From Paenibacillus sp. URB8-2 (GTDB lineage Bacteria > Bacillota > Bacilli > Paenibacillales > Paenibacillaceae), in assembly GCF_013393385.1 (NCBI RefSeq), contig NZ_AP023239.1:1426001-1490000 (forward strand): a stretch of DNA of 64,000 bases, given 5' to 3'. Below are positions 44,023 through 51,645 of this stretch, in pieces; position 1 is the stretch's first letter; every line of letters begins with the position of its first letter. The position numbers were made by a program, and so were the translations under genes. The notes under the pieces are model-generated. The model was not told the origin of the DNA, searched no databases, and was given only the letters and a program-made list of their open reading frames with translations.

Positions 44023-44496
44023 ATGAAAGTGACACGGTATGCTGCGGTGCGGGCGGGGCTTGAGGATTTGGAAATGATCGTACCCTTGTTCGACGAGTAT
44101 CGGATCTTTTACAGACAGGAATCGGACCGGGAGCGCGCTCGGGCGTTTTTGGAAGAACGGCTTAATAAGCAGGAGTCGGTTATTTTTCTGGCGGTTGAAG
44201 ATGAGGAAGAGGGCGGCGCTGGACGCGCGGTCGGCTTTACACAGCTGTACCCCTCTTTTTCATCGGTTACGATGCAGCGGCTGTGGATTCTGAACGATTT
44301 GTACGTTTCGGAAGAGGCGCGGGGAAGCGGCGCGGGTGCGCTGCTGATGGAAGCGGCCCGCGCGTATGCGGAGGAGACCGGCACAAAGGGGCTGACGCTG
44401 ACGACCTGGACCGATAATTTTACCGCCCAGCGGCTGTATGAGAAGCAAGGCTACATCAGGGATGACGAATTTTACAGCTATAATCTTTTTTTCTGA
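44023..44496 (+). CDS. GNAT family acetyltransferase
   Basis: 157 residues with an AAAGGGAG ribosome binding site. ILNDLYVSEEARGSGAGALL holds the acetyl-CoA loop, and TWTDNFTAQRLYEKQGYIRDDEF is the conserved C-terminal motif. The early FDEYRIFYRQESD segment is typical of the group. It is 85 bases after the preceding acetyltransferase and may share its transcript. The acceptor is unknown. Confidence 0.9.
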   Translation: MKVTRYAAVRAGLEDLEMIVPLFDEYRIFYRQESDRERARAFLEERLNKQESVIFLAVEDEEEGGAGRAVGFTQLYPSFSSVTMQRLWILNDLYVSEEARGSGAGALLMEAARAYAEETGTKGLTLTTWTDNFTAQRLYEKQGYIRDDEFYSYNLFF

Positions 44497-44562
44497 CTAT
44501 AATATCCGGGGACAGCGGTTACATCCTGTCCTAATCAATAGCGTAAGCTAAGGGGCGTTGAA

Positions 44563-45273
44563 ATGGAGAGCAGCGGTAAAAGGGCGATTTTTTTTGATTT
44601 GGACGATACACTTTATGATCATCTTGTCCCGTTCCGAAATGCGGTGAGGGAAGTGATTAAGCCGGACGAGAGCGTGCTGGATGTACTTCATTTATTCGAC
44701 CGGGTAAGGTATCACAGCGACCAGTTATGGCCGAGATATTTGCAAGGGGAGTTCTCCCTGGACGAGACGCGGGTGCGGCGGATGGAGATCGCTTTCAGCG
44801 AATTCGGGATACACCTCAGCCGGGAGCAGGCGACGCTTGTGCAGCAAGGCTATATCAGCCGCCAGTACAACATCGAGATGATTGAAGGCGTTCTCCCGCA
44901 GCTGACACGGCTCATGGCGGAAGGGCATGTGGTCGGCATTATTACCAATGGTCCGGAAGATCATCAGATGAGCAAAATCCGCGGGCTCGGCGTGGACAAG
45001 CTTATCCCTGCGGATCGGATCTTTATTTCGGATGCTGTCGGCATCGCCAAGCCGGACCCGGAAATTTTCGCTTATGTCAACCGGAAGACGGAGACGGAAG
45101 CGGGAAACAGCGTCTATGTCGGCGATACCTGGCATAACGATGTGGTTGGTGCGCTGGATGCGGGCTGGGAAATGTGCTGGTACAATCCGAGAGGAAAGAA
45201 ACCGGCCACCGATCATAAGCCCCATTATATCTTCCGGAATTATGAGGAGTTTGCCGGTCTGCCGATCGTTTAA
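44563..45273 (+). CDS. HAD-superfamily hydrolase (YjjG/haloacid dehalogenase type)
   Basis: 236 residues. Motif I is IFFDLDDTLYDH, motif II GIITNGPEDHQ, motif III lysine in GIAKPDPEIF, motif IV YVGDTWHNDVVGA; the helical C1 cap lies between motifs I and II. Members dephosphorylate nucleotides or sugar phosphates. AAGGGGCG precedes the ATG. A terminator-like half copy of the window's palindromic repeat follows it. Confidence 0.92.
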   Translation: MESSGKRAIFFDLDDTLYDHLVPFRNAVREVIKPDESVLDVLHLFDRVRYHSDQLWPRYLQGEFSLDETRVRRMEIAFSEFGIHLSREQATLVQQGYISRQYNIEMIEGVLPQLTRLMAEGHVVGIITNGPEDHQMSKIRGLGVDKLIPADRIFISDAVGIAKPDPEIFAYVNRKTETEAGNSVYVGDTWHNDVVGALDAGWEMCWYNPRGKKPATDHKPHYIFRNYEEFAGLPIV

Positions 45274-45300
45274 GGGCGGGCTGAACGAATAATGATTTTC

Positions 45301-45334
45301 AAAAGGGACGGCGCAAGCCGTTTCTTTTTTATTG
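45301..45334. repeat. Truncated palindromic repeat acting as a terminator, copy E
   Basis: GGACGGCGCAAGCCGTTTCT matches the right half of the repeat's second hairpin. It folds as ACGGC-GCAA-GCCGT and is followed by TTTTTT, so it is also a good intrinsic terminator for the HAD gene. Confidence 0.55.
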
Positions 45335-45382
45335 TGATGGGCGCTAGTGCGATACATACTTGTCAAAAAAATTGTAGACAGC

Positions 45383-45410
45383 AACAACATTCCGGCCGCT
45401 GCATCGTTAT
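45383..45410 (+). promoter_or_regulatory. Putative autoregulated ECF sigma promoter
   Basis: AACAAC ending at 45388 and CGTTAT starting at 45405 are 16 bases apart, the spacing and AAC / CGT signature of ECF sigma promoters. The predicted start is just before the AAGGAGGTG ribosome binding site of the sigma gene. Confidence 0.45.
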
Positions 45411-45431
45411 ATCACCGAAAGGAGGTGCAGG

Positions 45432-45926
45432 ATGGGGCCCGGGCACCTGGAGCAGCTGCTTCAACCTAAAATGGCGGAGATCCGCCGTTATTTAATCCGA
45501 TTGGGCGCTGGCGCCGCCGATGCGGAGGATATTGTACAAGACACGGTTTATAAGGCGCTGCTGTACCTTGAAGCGATCGACGAACGCAAGTTCAGCGCTT
45601 GGCTGTATAAGGTTGCGATCAACCGCTATTATGATTTGTGCCGAAGGCAGAGACGGTTTCACTATGACGAGGAACCCGGAGATTATGCCGCTTCGGAGAG
45701 CGGACAGCCGGAAGAGACTCTGCTGAGGCGGGAGCAAAAAGACCTGATCGAGCGCATTCTCGGGAAGCTGAATCCTGCGCACAGACAGCTGATACTGATG
45801 AAATACGAGATGGAGCTGTCCTATAAAGAGATGGCGGACCTCTTGGGCATCAGCGAGGGGAAGGTGAAAGCTTCCTTGTACCGCGCAAGACGGCAATTTC
45901 AAAACCATTACGGAGGTGAGGCATAA
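45432..45926 (+). CDS. ECF-type RNA polymerase sigma factor
   Basis: 164 residues with an AAGGAGGTG ribosome binding site. Region 2 covers ~18-75 (DAEDIVQDTVYKALLYLE, FSAWLYKVAINRYYDLCRR), and region 4 covers ~108-155 (LNPAHRQLILMKYEMELSYKEMADLLGISEGKVKASLYRARR). It would direct polymerase to its own promoter and a stress regulon. The anti-sigma gene begins at the base after its stop codon, the standard paired arrangement. Confidence 0.94.
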   Translation: MGPGHLEQLLQPKMAEIRRYLIRLGAGAADAEDIVQDTVYKALLYLEAIDERKFSAWLYKVAINRYYDLCRRQRRFHYDEEPGDYAASESGQPEETLLRREQKDLIERILGKLNPAHRQLILMKYEMELSYKEMADLLGISEGKVKASLYRARRQFQNHYGGEA

Positions 45927-46943
45927 ATGACCGCTCCCTGGGAAGATCAGGAGGATCAAAGTCTTACGAAAACTATTCAAAGAGCCAAACGAAAAACGTT
46001 AATTCGCAATGTTTTGATATCCCTCGCTGTAAGTCTCATTACGTTGGCCGCTATTTTTATCGGCGCTGCCCATCTGATCGATCATGAGTCGTCAGAAAGA
46101 ATGTTCGATGAATACGGCTATATGTCAATCAGCAGCCCGAATGAGTACCTGGAACCCGGGCACAAGGACCGGCGAGGGTTTCTTTCCGGGGTACTGGAAC
46201 TGGATACTTACAAGATGGTGGAGGGAGTGCCCGTCCCATGGCGCGAAAAATGGATCAATTACTATGTGCCGGGGTTTCCGTTTACTACCGGGGTACATGG
46301 CGGAACCGCCAGTTTGGAGGGGAATGATCCGGCGCTGAAAGCGCAGGGGTATGAATATAACCGCAGATACAATCCCGATAACGGCCAGAGGGAGCTGTTG
46401 TTCTATGTGCCGGGTGTCAATTACAACGGCAAGGTGCTGAACGAGATTCCCGCGCTTCTTCAGATGGAATCCGGCAAGCTGGTGGAAATGGCGCTGTCTT
46501 TTGACAAGGCGTTTTCCTTTGCCGAGGTGAAGGCCATGCTGCCTGCGGGCGTGCATCCGGTGTGGTATTGGGCCGATACGTATGATGACTGGAAGGACTT
46601 CGGTCTTGAGCCTCACAAGGATGAGAAAGGCGTGATCGTATATCCGCAGCCCCTTTTGCCCACATTCGGAGTGCACGGTTTTGGAGTCAGACCCTACTCC
46701 GACCAGCCAGACCCGGCGGATTTTATCGGGAATGTAGAGGCGGGAATTCAGCAGAAAGGAACCTACTACAGCGAATATCTTCGAATTTACAACTATTTGA
46801 AAAAAGACAAAGCCGAGCCGGACACCGATGATGTCCGCATCCTGGGCGTCGTTGTCACCGGGACCGCGAAAGAACTGCAGATCCTGGACGGTCAATCTTT
46901 TGTCCGGGGGGCTGTCCTGGGCGCCGTTGTGGACAGATATTGA
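45927..46943 (+). CDS. Membrane-anchored anti-sigma factor
   Basis: 338 residues. A cytosolic ~25-residue Lys/Arg-rich N-terminus is followed by one span (~25-48) and a large extracellular part. The N-terminal LTKTIQRAKRKTLIRN segment and the C-terminal part near VRILGVVVTGTAKELQIL agree with the sigma regulator N- and C-terminal domains found in Bacillales anti-sigma proteins. It is directly adjacent to the sigma gene and would hold it at the membrane until an envelope signal is received. The signal is unknown. Confidence 0.85.
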   Translation: MTAPWEDQEDQSLTKTIQRAKRKTLIRNVLISLAVSLITLAAIFIGAAHLIDHESSERMFDEYGYMSISSPNEYLEPGHKDRRGFLSGVLELDTYKMVEGVPVPWREKWINYYVPGFPFTTGVHGGTASLEGNDPALKAQGYEYNRRYNPDNGQRELLFYVPGVNYNGKVLNEIPALLQMESGKLVEMALSFDKAFSFAEVKAMLPAGVHPVWYWADTYDDWKDFGLEPHKDEKGVIVYPQPLLPTFGVHGFGVRPYSDQPDPADFIGNVEAGIQQKGTYYSEYLRIYNYLKKDKAEPDTDDVRILGVVVTGTAKELQILDGQSFVRGAVLGAVVDRY

Positions 46944-47070
46944 AATCTGCCCGAAGGTCGGCAGGTGACCGGGCCGCGCAAGTGTTGCGGATGGAGGTGC
47001 CGATTGGCGGCGAGCTGCCACCGATACAAGGCCCCAAGGGACGACGAGCCGAGGTGACGCTGGATGCAGA

Positions 47071-47106
47071 AAAGGGAGACCGGAATAAGATTCCAGTCTC
47101 CCTTTC
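47071..47106. terminator. Bidirectional terminator between the anti-sigma gene and apbE
   Basis: AAAGGGAGACCGGAAT and ATTCCAGTCTCCCTTT pair with one mismatch around a 3-base loop. Both flanks are usable. The 46944-47070 stretch before it has no recognisable gene. Confidence 0.88.
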
Positions 47107-47163
47107 TATGCAAGTCGCGAACGTTGCGGCACTCCCTGTGCCGGCAGGCGTCTGCCGCTTCCG

Positions 47164-48276
47164 TCAATTCCCGAAGCTGTACGTCGGGTCGGTCAGTACC
47201 AGCCGCTCCCGGATTCCGGGCGTTGCGTAAATTTTGTTGTCTTCGGTAATAAAGAAACCTTCGACTTTTTCCGGAAGAGACTGCAGGTACTTCAAGCCGT
47301 CCTGGGCCCCCATCAGGAATACGCCGGTGGAAAGGGCGTCCGCGTCGGTCGCGTTCGGGCTCATGATAGTCAGGCTCTTAAGGCCAAGCTGGCCGGGATA
47401 GCCCGTCCGCGGATCGAGAATATGATGATATCTTACGCCGTCCTGCATGAAGAACCGTTCGTATACTCCGGACGCGTCGATGACTTCATCGCTGATCTTG
47501 ATCGTTCCAAGCTGGGTGCCCCGGCTCTTGTCGGGGTCCTGCAGTCCGATGTTCCACTGCGAGCCGCCGGGCTTGGTTCCGAGCCCTATAATGCTGCTTC
47601 CGCCGAGATTGATCATCGCGCTGTCCAGCCCCTGCGCCTTCAGATAATCGGCGATCCGGTCAGCCGCGTAGCCCTTGCCTATACCGCCGAGATCAAGCAC
47701 CATTCCTTCTTTGGCGAGCTTGACCGTCTTGGCTTTCTCGTCGATGATGATATCCTTGTAGTTCGTCAGGCTCTTGGCTTTATCGATCTCGGCTTGAGGG
47801 GGAACATGGTCTCCGCCGCTGCCGATATTCCACAGGTCCACCAGCGGACCGATGGTAGGATCGAACAAGCCATCCATCTCCTGAGCGTATTTGACGGATT
47901 GTTTTACCGCGTCCAGCGTCTCATCCGACACGGCAACCGCTTGTTTGCCGGCAGCCAGGTTAACGTCGTAGATTTCGCCGCCTTCCTTGGTGCGGCTGAA
48001 TTCCATATCCATTCGTTCCAGCATCTGCTGAATATCGTCCATATTCTTCTGGGATACCGTGTCACCGAAAATCTTGATATCGACTACCGTATCGTAAATG
48101 AAAAACTGCTGTGAGAGCGATTTCGTTTCTCCGTCCCCCGATACCTGCGATCCGCCCTGCGCGGAATTCGGTTCGCCGTCTCCCTTGTTGCCGAGGAATA
48201 GCCACGCTCCAACGGCAGCGGCGATAATAATGACGAGTGCGGCGAGGAGCAGCGCCGTTTTTTTGTTCTTGAACAT
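47164..48276 (-). CDS. apbE: FAD:protein FMN transferase (ApbE family)
   Basis: 370 residues from the ATG at 48276 (GGATGGTGG just upstream; a GTG at 48309 is the alternative). A signal anchor at ~8-28 (no lipobox cysteine) places the enzyme outside the membrane. ApbE features include GGIGKGYAADRIADYL, SAMINLGGSSIIGLG and the C-terminal DADALSTGVFLMG motif with the metal-binding Asp. It covalently attaches FMN to a Thr of exported flavoproteins. No target FMN-binding protein is encoded nearby, so it is an orphan here. Confidence 0.93.
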   Translation of the reverse strand: MFKNKKTALLLAALVIIIAAAVGAWLFLGNKGDGEPNSAQGGSQVSGDGETKSLSQQFFIYDTVVDIKIFGDTVSQKNMDDIQQMLERMDMEFSRTKEGGEIYDVNLAAGKQAVAVSDETLDAVKQSVKYAQEMDGLFDPTIGPLVDLWNIGSGGDHVPPQAEIDKAKSLTNYKDIIIDEKAKTVKLAKEGMVLDLGGIGKGYAADRIADYLKAQGLDSAMINLGGSSIIGLGTKPGGSQWNIGLQDPDKSRGTQLGTIKISDEVIDASGVYERFFMQDGVRYHHILDPRTGYPGQLGLKSLTIMSPNATDADALSTGVFLMGAQDGLKYLQSLPEKVEGFFITEDNKIYATPGIRERLVLTDPTYSFGN

Positions 48277-48529
48277 GTTCCACCATCCATAAAGTAGATT
48301 CTTGACCACATCGTTTCTATCATAACTCAGATAGGACGGAGCAGGGAATTACTTTTCATGACAATTCGTGCTGTTGTTTAAATTTCTGTCAAAAATTCGT
48401 AAGCGATTGTTGCTGGCAATCAGGCTGTAATGGCGAAATGATAGATTTTGTCAAGCTGATCATAGAATCAAAGGTTTCAGTCCGCACGTAGCGGATATGG
48501 ACCGGAAAAAATAATGCAACGAACTGAAC

Positions 48530-48800
48530 TTGGAAACTTTTTTAGCTGCTATGGATTTTCAGGTCATCTCTCTTGTCTACATACAGAAAACCTGAAAATG
48601 TACATCTTTTTTCGCCTTGAAACCTCCACTCTATAACATGCCTGCCAAAATACAGTTTCTCGCCAGTCCAACCTTAAATGCAGCCAGCACAGCCTTTAAT
48701 TCCTGCACAATAGAAGGATTTTCCTGGAAACCAACGCTTTCGATCGAAAAAACCTGCACTTTAGCAGGTTTGCAAGCTGCTTGATAGAAATCAAAATCTA
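48530..48800. other. Gene-free stretch with short inverted repeats, possibly old mobile-element debris
   Basis: Between apbE and frnE about 640 bases hold no credible gene. TTTTCAGGT (near 48555) and ACCTGAAAA form an inverted repeat over about 45 bases. AACCTGC / GCAGGTT forms a short hairpin near 48750, and a related string CCTGCACAATAGAAGG lies ~50 bases before it. A 70-residue frame on the minus strand (48631-48843) has no ribosome binding site or recognisable motif. Confidence 0.4.
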
Positions 48801-48921
48801 TCCACCATAAATCCGTTGAGCGATTGCCTTGGCGCGACCCCAATAAAGATGGAAATTTCGTAATTTTACTATATAATTGTACGTGAGTAATAAAAAATTA
48901 GCAGTTAACGGAGGTCTATCC

Positions 48922-49638
48922 ATGAAAATAGAGGTTTGGTCCGATTATGTCTGCCCTTTTTGTTATATAGGTAAAAGACGTCTTGAACATGCGCTGAGCC
49001 AGTTTTCGGAGCACGATAAAGTAGAAGTCGAATTTCGCAGCTTCCAGCTAGATCCGGAGGCTTCTCCCAGCAGCAAGAGCATACACGAACTGCTGGCCGC
49101 AAAATACGGCATAACCGTGGAGCAGGCCAAAACGATGAACGCTCAGGTTGCCGATCAGGCGCTGGGCGTGGGTCTCGACTTCCGGTTCGACACCATGATT
49201 CGCGCCAATACCTTCGATAGCCACCGTCTGGCGCAATACGCCAAATCGAAGGGGCTTGAAGCCGAGCTGACGGAACGTCTGATGCATGGTTATTTTACGG
49301 AAGGGCTGAATTTGGGCGACAGAGAAGCACTGGCGTCGCTCGCGGCGGAAGCGGGCTTGGACAAGGAAGAAGCCGTAACGGTGCTGAATTCGGACACTTA
49401 CACCGATGAAGTCAACACGGATATCGCGGCCTCGCGGCGCCTCGGCATTACCGGTGTTCCGTTCTTCGTGTTTAACGGCAAGTACGCTATTTCCGGAGCC
49501 CAGCCGGGACCGGTATTCTCGGAGGTGCTGGATCAGGTCTGGAGTGAGGAGAAGGAAGAGCCTGCGCTCCGGATGATCGGCGGGTCTGCTGACGCATCCG
49601 GCGGTGACGGCTGCGCGGACGGTTCTTGCAGCGTGTAA
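48922..49638 (+). CDS. FrnE-like DsbA-family oxidoreductase
   Basis: 238 residues from the ATG at 48922 with GGAGGT seven bases upstream; an ATG at 48877 lacks a ribosome binding site. The thioredoxin-fold active site is DYVCPFCYIGK (C11, C14), and the cis-Pro loop is ITGVPFFVFN. There is no signal peptide, so it acts in the cytosol. The C-terminus carries an additional CX4C pair (CADGSC), as in Deinococcus FrnE, where it supports isomerase activity. It is a likely disulfide oxidoreductase in stress defence. Confidence 0.91.
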   Translation: MKIEVWSDYVCPFCYIGKRRLEHALSQFSEHDKVEVEFRSFQLDPEASPSSKSIHELLAAKYGITVEQAKTMNAQVADQALGVGLDFRFDTMIRANTFDSHRLAQYAKSKGLEAELTERLMHGYFTEGLNLGDREALASLAAEAGLDKEEAVTVLNSDTYTDEVNTDIAASRRLGITGVPFFVFNGKYAISGAQPGPVFSEVLDQVWSEEKEEPALRMIGGSADASGGDGCADGSCSV

Positions 49639-49785
49639 CGTAAAGGGTCGCGAATAATTGGAAGGGGAGACGCTGCGTGCGCTTCCCTTTTTGTCGTGGA
49701 AGAATCATTTGTTCCGTATGGTTGCCCCTTCGCCGCAAAGTCCGGTAAACTAAAGGAAGACAGTTGTTAAGGAGTTTTGATCCAT

Positions 49786-51630
49786 ATGAATCCGCAGGAA
49801 CTTACAATTGAAAATGCGCAGGAAATGCTGCAAAAATATTACGGCTATCCCGATTTCCGGGAGGGCCAGAAAAAAATCGTCGCGAGTCTCTTGGAGGGCC
49901 GCGACACGCTTGGCATTATGCCGACCGGCGGCGGCAAATCGATCTGCTATCAGGTACCGGCTCTGCTGCTTCCGGGCCTGACGCTCGTCGTATCGCCGCT
50001 GATCTCCCTGATGAAGGATCAGGTGGATGCGCTGACGACGGCGGGCATTCCCGCCGCATATATTAACAGCACCTTAACCGGCAAAGAGGTGAACGAGCGC
50101 ATCCGCGCCGCCCGCCGGGGAGAGCTGAAGCTGCTCTACGTCGCGCCCGAGCGGCTGGAGCTGGACTGGTTCCGCCTGGAGATGGCGGAATTGTCCATAT
50201 CCTGCGTCGCGGTGGACGAGGCGCACTGCGTCTCGCAGTGGGGCCATGATTTCCGTACCAGCTATCTGGCCGTGTCGCCGTTTGTGGAGGAGCTTCCACA
50301 GCGGCCGATTCTGGCGGCCTTTACGGCGACGGCGACGCCGGAAGTCATGGAGGATATGCTCCGGCTGCTGCGTCTGCGCGGTCCGGGCGTCTTTGTAACG
50401 GGCCTTGGCCGGGACAATTTAGCGATGTCGGTGCTGAGGGGCGAGAACAAGAAGGAATTCGTGTTGGAGTATGCCGCTTCGCATGCCCATCAGCCGGGGA
50501 TCGTGTACGCGGCTACCCGCAAGGAGGTCGACGACCTGTACCAGCGTCTGCGCAGTGCCGGATTCGCGGCGGGCCGCTACCATGCGGGCATGAGCGACGA
50601 CGAGCGGGCGGAGAGCCAGGAGGCGTTCCTGTACGACGATATCCGCGTGATGGTCGCGACCAATGCCTTCGGCATGGGGATCGACAAGTCGAATGTGCGG
50701 TATGTCATCCATTACAATATGCCGAAGAATATGGAGGCTTACGTGCAGGAAGCGGGCCGTGCGGGCCGTGACGGCGAGCCGAGCCAGTGCATCCTGCTGT
50801 TCAGCGCGCAGGATATCATGACCCAGAAGTTCCTGATCGAGCAGAATCCGCAGGACTCGGAGCGCAAGCAGAACGAATACCGCAAGCTTCAGCAGATGAT
50901 CGATTACTGCTATACGACCCGGTGTCTGCGGAGCGCCATGCTCGACTATTTCGGCGAGGTCCACGGGGACAAGCCTTGCGGCATTTGCAGCTCCTGCACC
51001 GACGAGCGCGAGCTCGTCGACATGACCGTCGACGCGCAGAAGATCTTCTCCTGCATCCACCGGATGCGCGAGCGCTTCGGCGTGGCGCTGGTGTCGTCCG
51101 TGCTGAAGGGCTCGCGCAGCCAGAAGGTGCTGCAGTACGGCTTCGACAAGCTGCCAACCCATGGCGCCATGTCCGGCCGCACCGAGAAGGAAATTACGGA
51201 AATCGTCAATGTGCTGATTTCCGAAGGCTATCTGGCCTTGTCCGAAGGCCAGTACCCGGTCGTGCGGCTGCAGCAGCCGGCAGCCGAGGTGCTGCGCGGG
51301 CAGCGGGAGGTGCGGCAGCGCGTCGCCCGGCCGGTGAGGCCGTCCGCCGGCGGGAGGGACCGCAGCCGGAGCCGCGACCTTTCGCCTTCGGCCGTCAACG
51401 AAACCGTGTTCGAACAGCTGCGCTTGATCCGCCGCGAGCTGGCGGGCCGGGAGCATGTGCCGTCATATATTATTTTTAACGACGCGACGCTGCGGGAGAT
51501 GAGCGTGGTATGCCCGCAAACAGAAGAAGAAATGATGAAGGTAAAGGGTGTCGGGGAAGTGAAATACCGCAAGTATGGGAAGGAATTTCTGGATTTTTTT
51601 CAAAGTGAATTGTATTCCAATGAATCGTAA
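49786..51630 (+). CDS. recQ: ATP-dependent DNA helicase RecQ
   Basis: 614 residues from the ATG at 49786 (AAGGAG 11 bases upstream). Helicase motifs are in order: FREGQ, MPTGGGKS (Walker A), VDEAHCVSQWGHDFR (DEAH plus aromatic loop), FTATAT, then motif VI QEAGRAGRDG. The RecQ-C-terminal zinc cluster is seen as CYTTRC with CGICSSC, then a winged helix and a C-terminal HRDC domain (~530-605). It unwinds DNA 3' to 5' in recombination repair. The linker before HRDC is Arg-rich and low in complexity. Confidence 0.96.
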   Translation: MNPQELTIENAQEMLQKYYGYPDFREGQKKIVASLLEGRDTLGIMPTGGGKSICYQVPALLLPGLTLVVSPLISLMKDQVDALTTAGIPAAYINSTLTGKEVNERIRAARRGELKLLYVAPERLELDWFRLEMAELSISCVAVDEAHCVSQWGHDFRTSYLAVSPFVEELPQRPILAAFTATATPEVMEDMLRLLRLRGPGVFVTGLGRDNLAMSVLRGENKKEFVLEYAASHAHQPGIVYAATRKEVDDLYQRLRSAGFAAGRYHAGMSDDERAESQEAFLYDDIRVMVATNAFGMGIDKSNVRYVIHYNMPKNMEAYVQEAGRAGRDGEPSQCILLFSAQDIMTQKFLIEQNPQDSERKQNEYRKLQQMIDYCYTTRCLRSAMLDYFGEVHGDKPCGICSSCTDERELVDMTVDAQKIFSCIHRMRERFGVALVSSVLKGSRSQKVLQYGFDKLPTHGAMSGRTEKEITEIVNVLISEGYLALSEGQYPVVRLQQPAAEVLRGQREVRQRVARPVRPSAGGRDRSRSRDLSPSAVNETVFEQLRLIRRELAGREHVPSYIIFNDATLREMSVVCPQTEEEMMKVKGVGEVKYRKYGKEFLDFFQSELYSNES

Positions 51631-51645
51631 AGGAGCATACGCAGC

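Noticed and set aside
46940..47230. Plus-strand frame of 96 codons after the anti-sigma gene
   Set aside because: It crosses the bidirectional terminator and the end of apbE, and has no recognisable motif.
48631..48843. Minus-strand frame of 70 codons in the apbE-frnE gap
   Set aside because: No ribosome binding site and it spans the short hairpin repeats; listed only as part of the gene-poor stretch.
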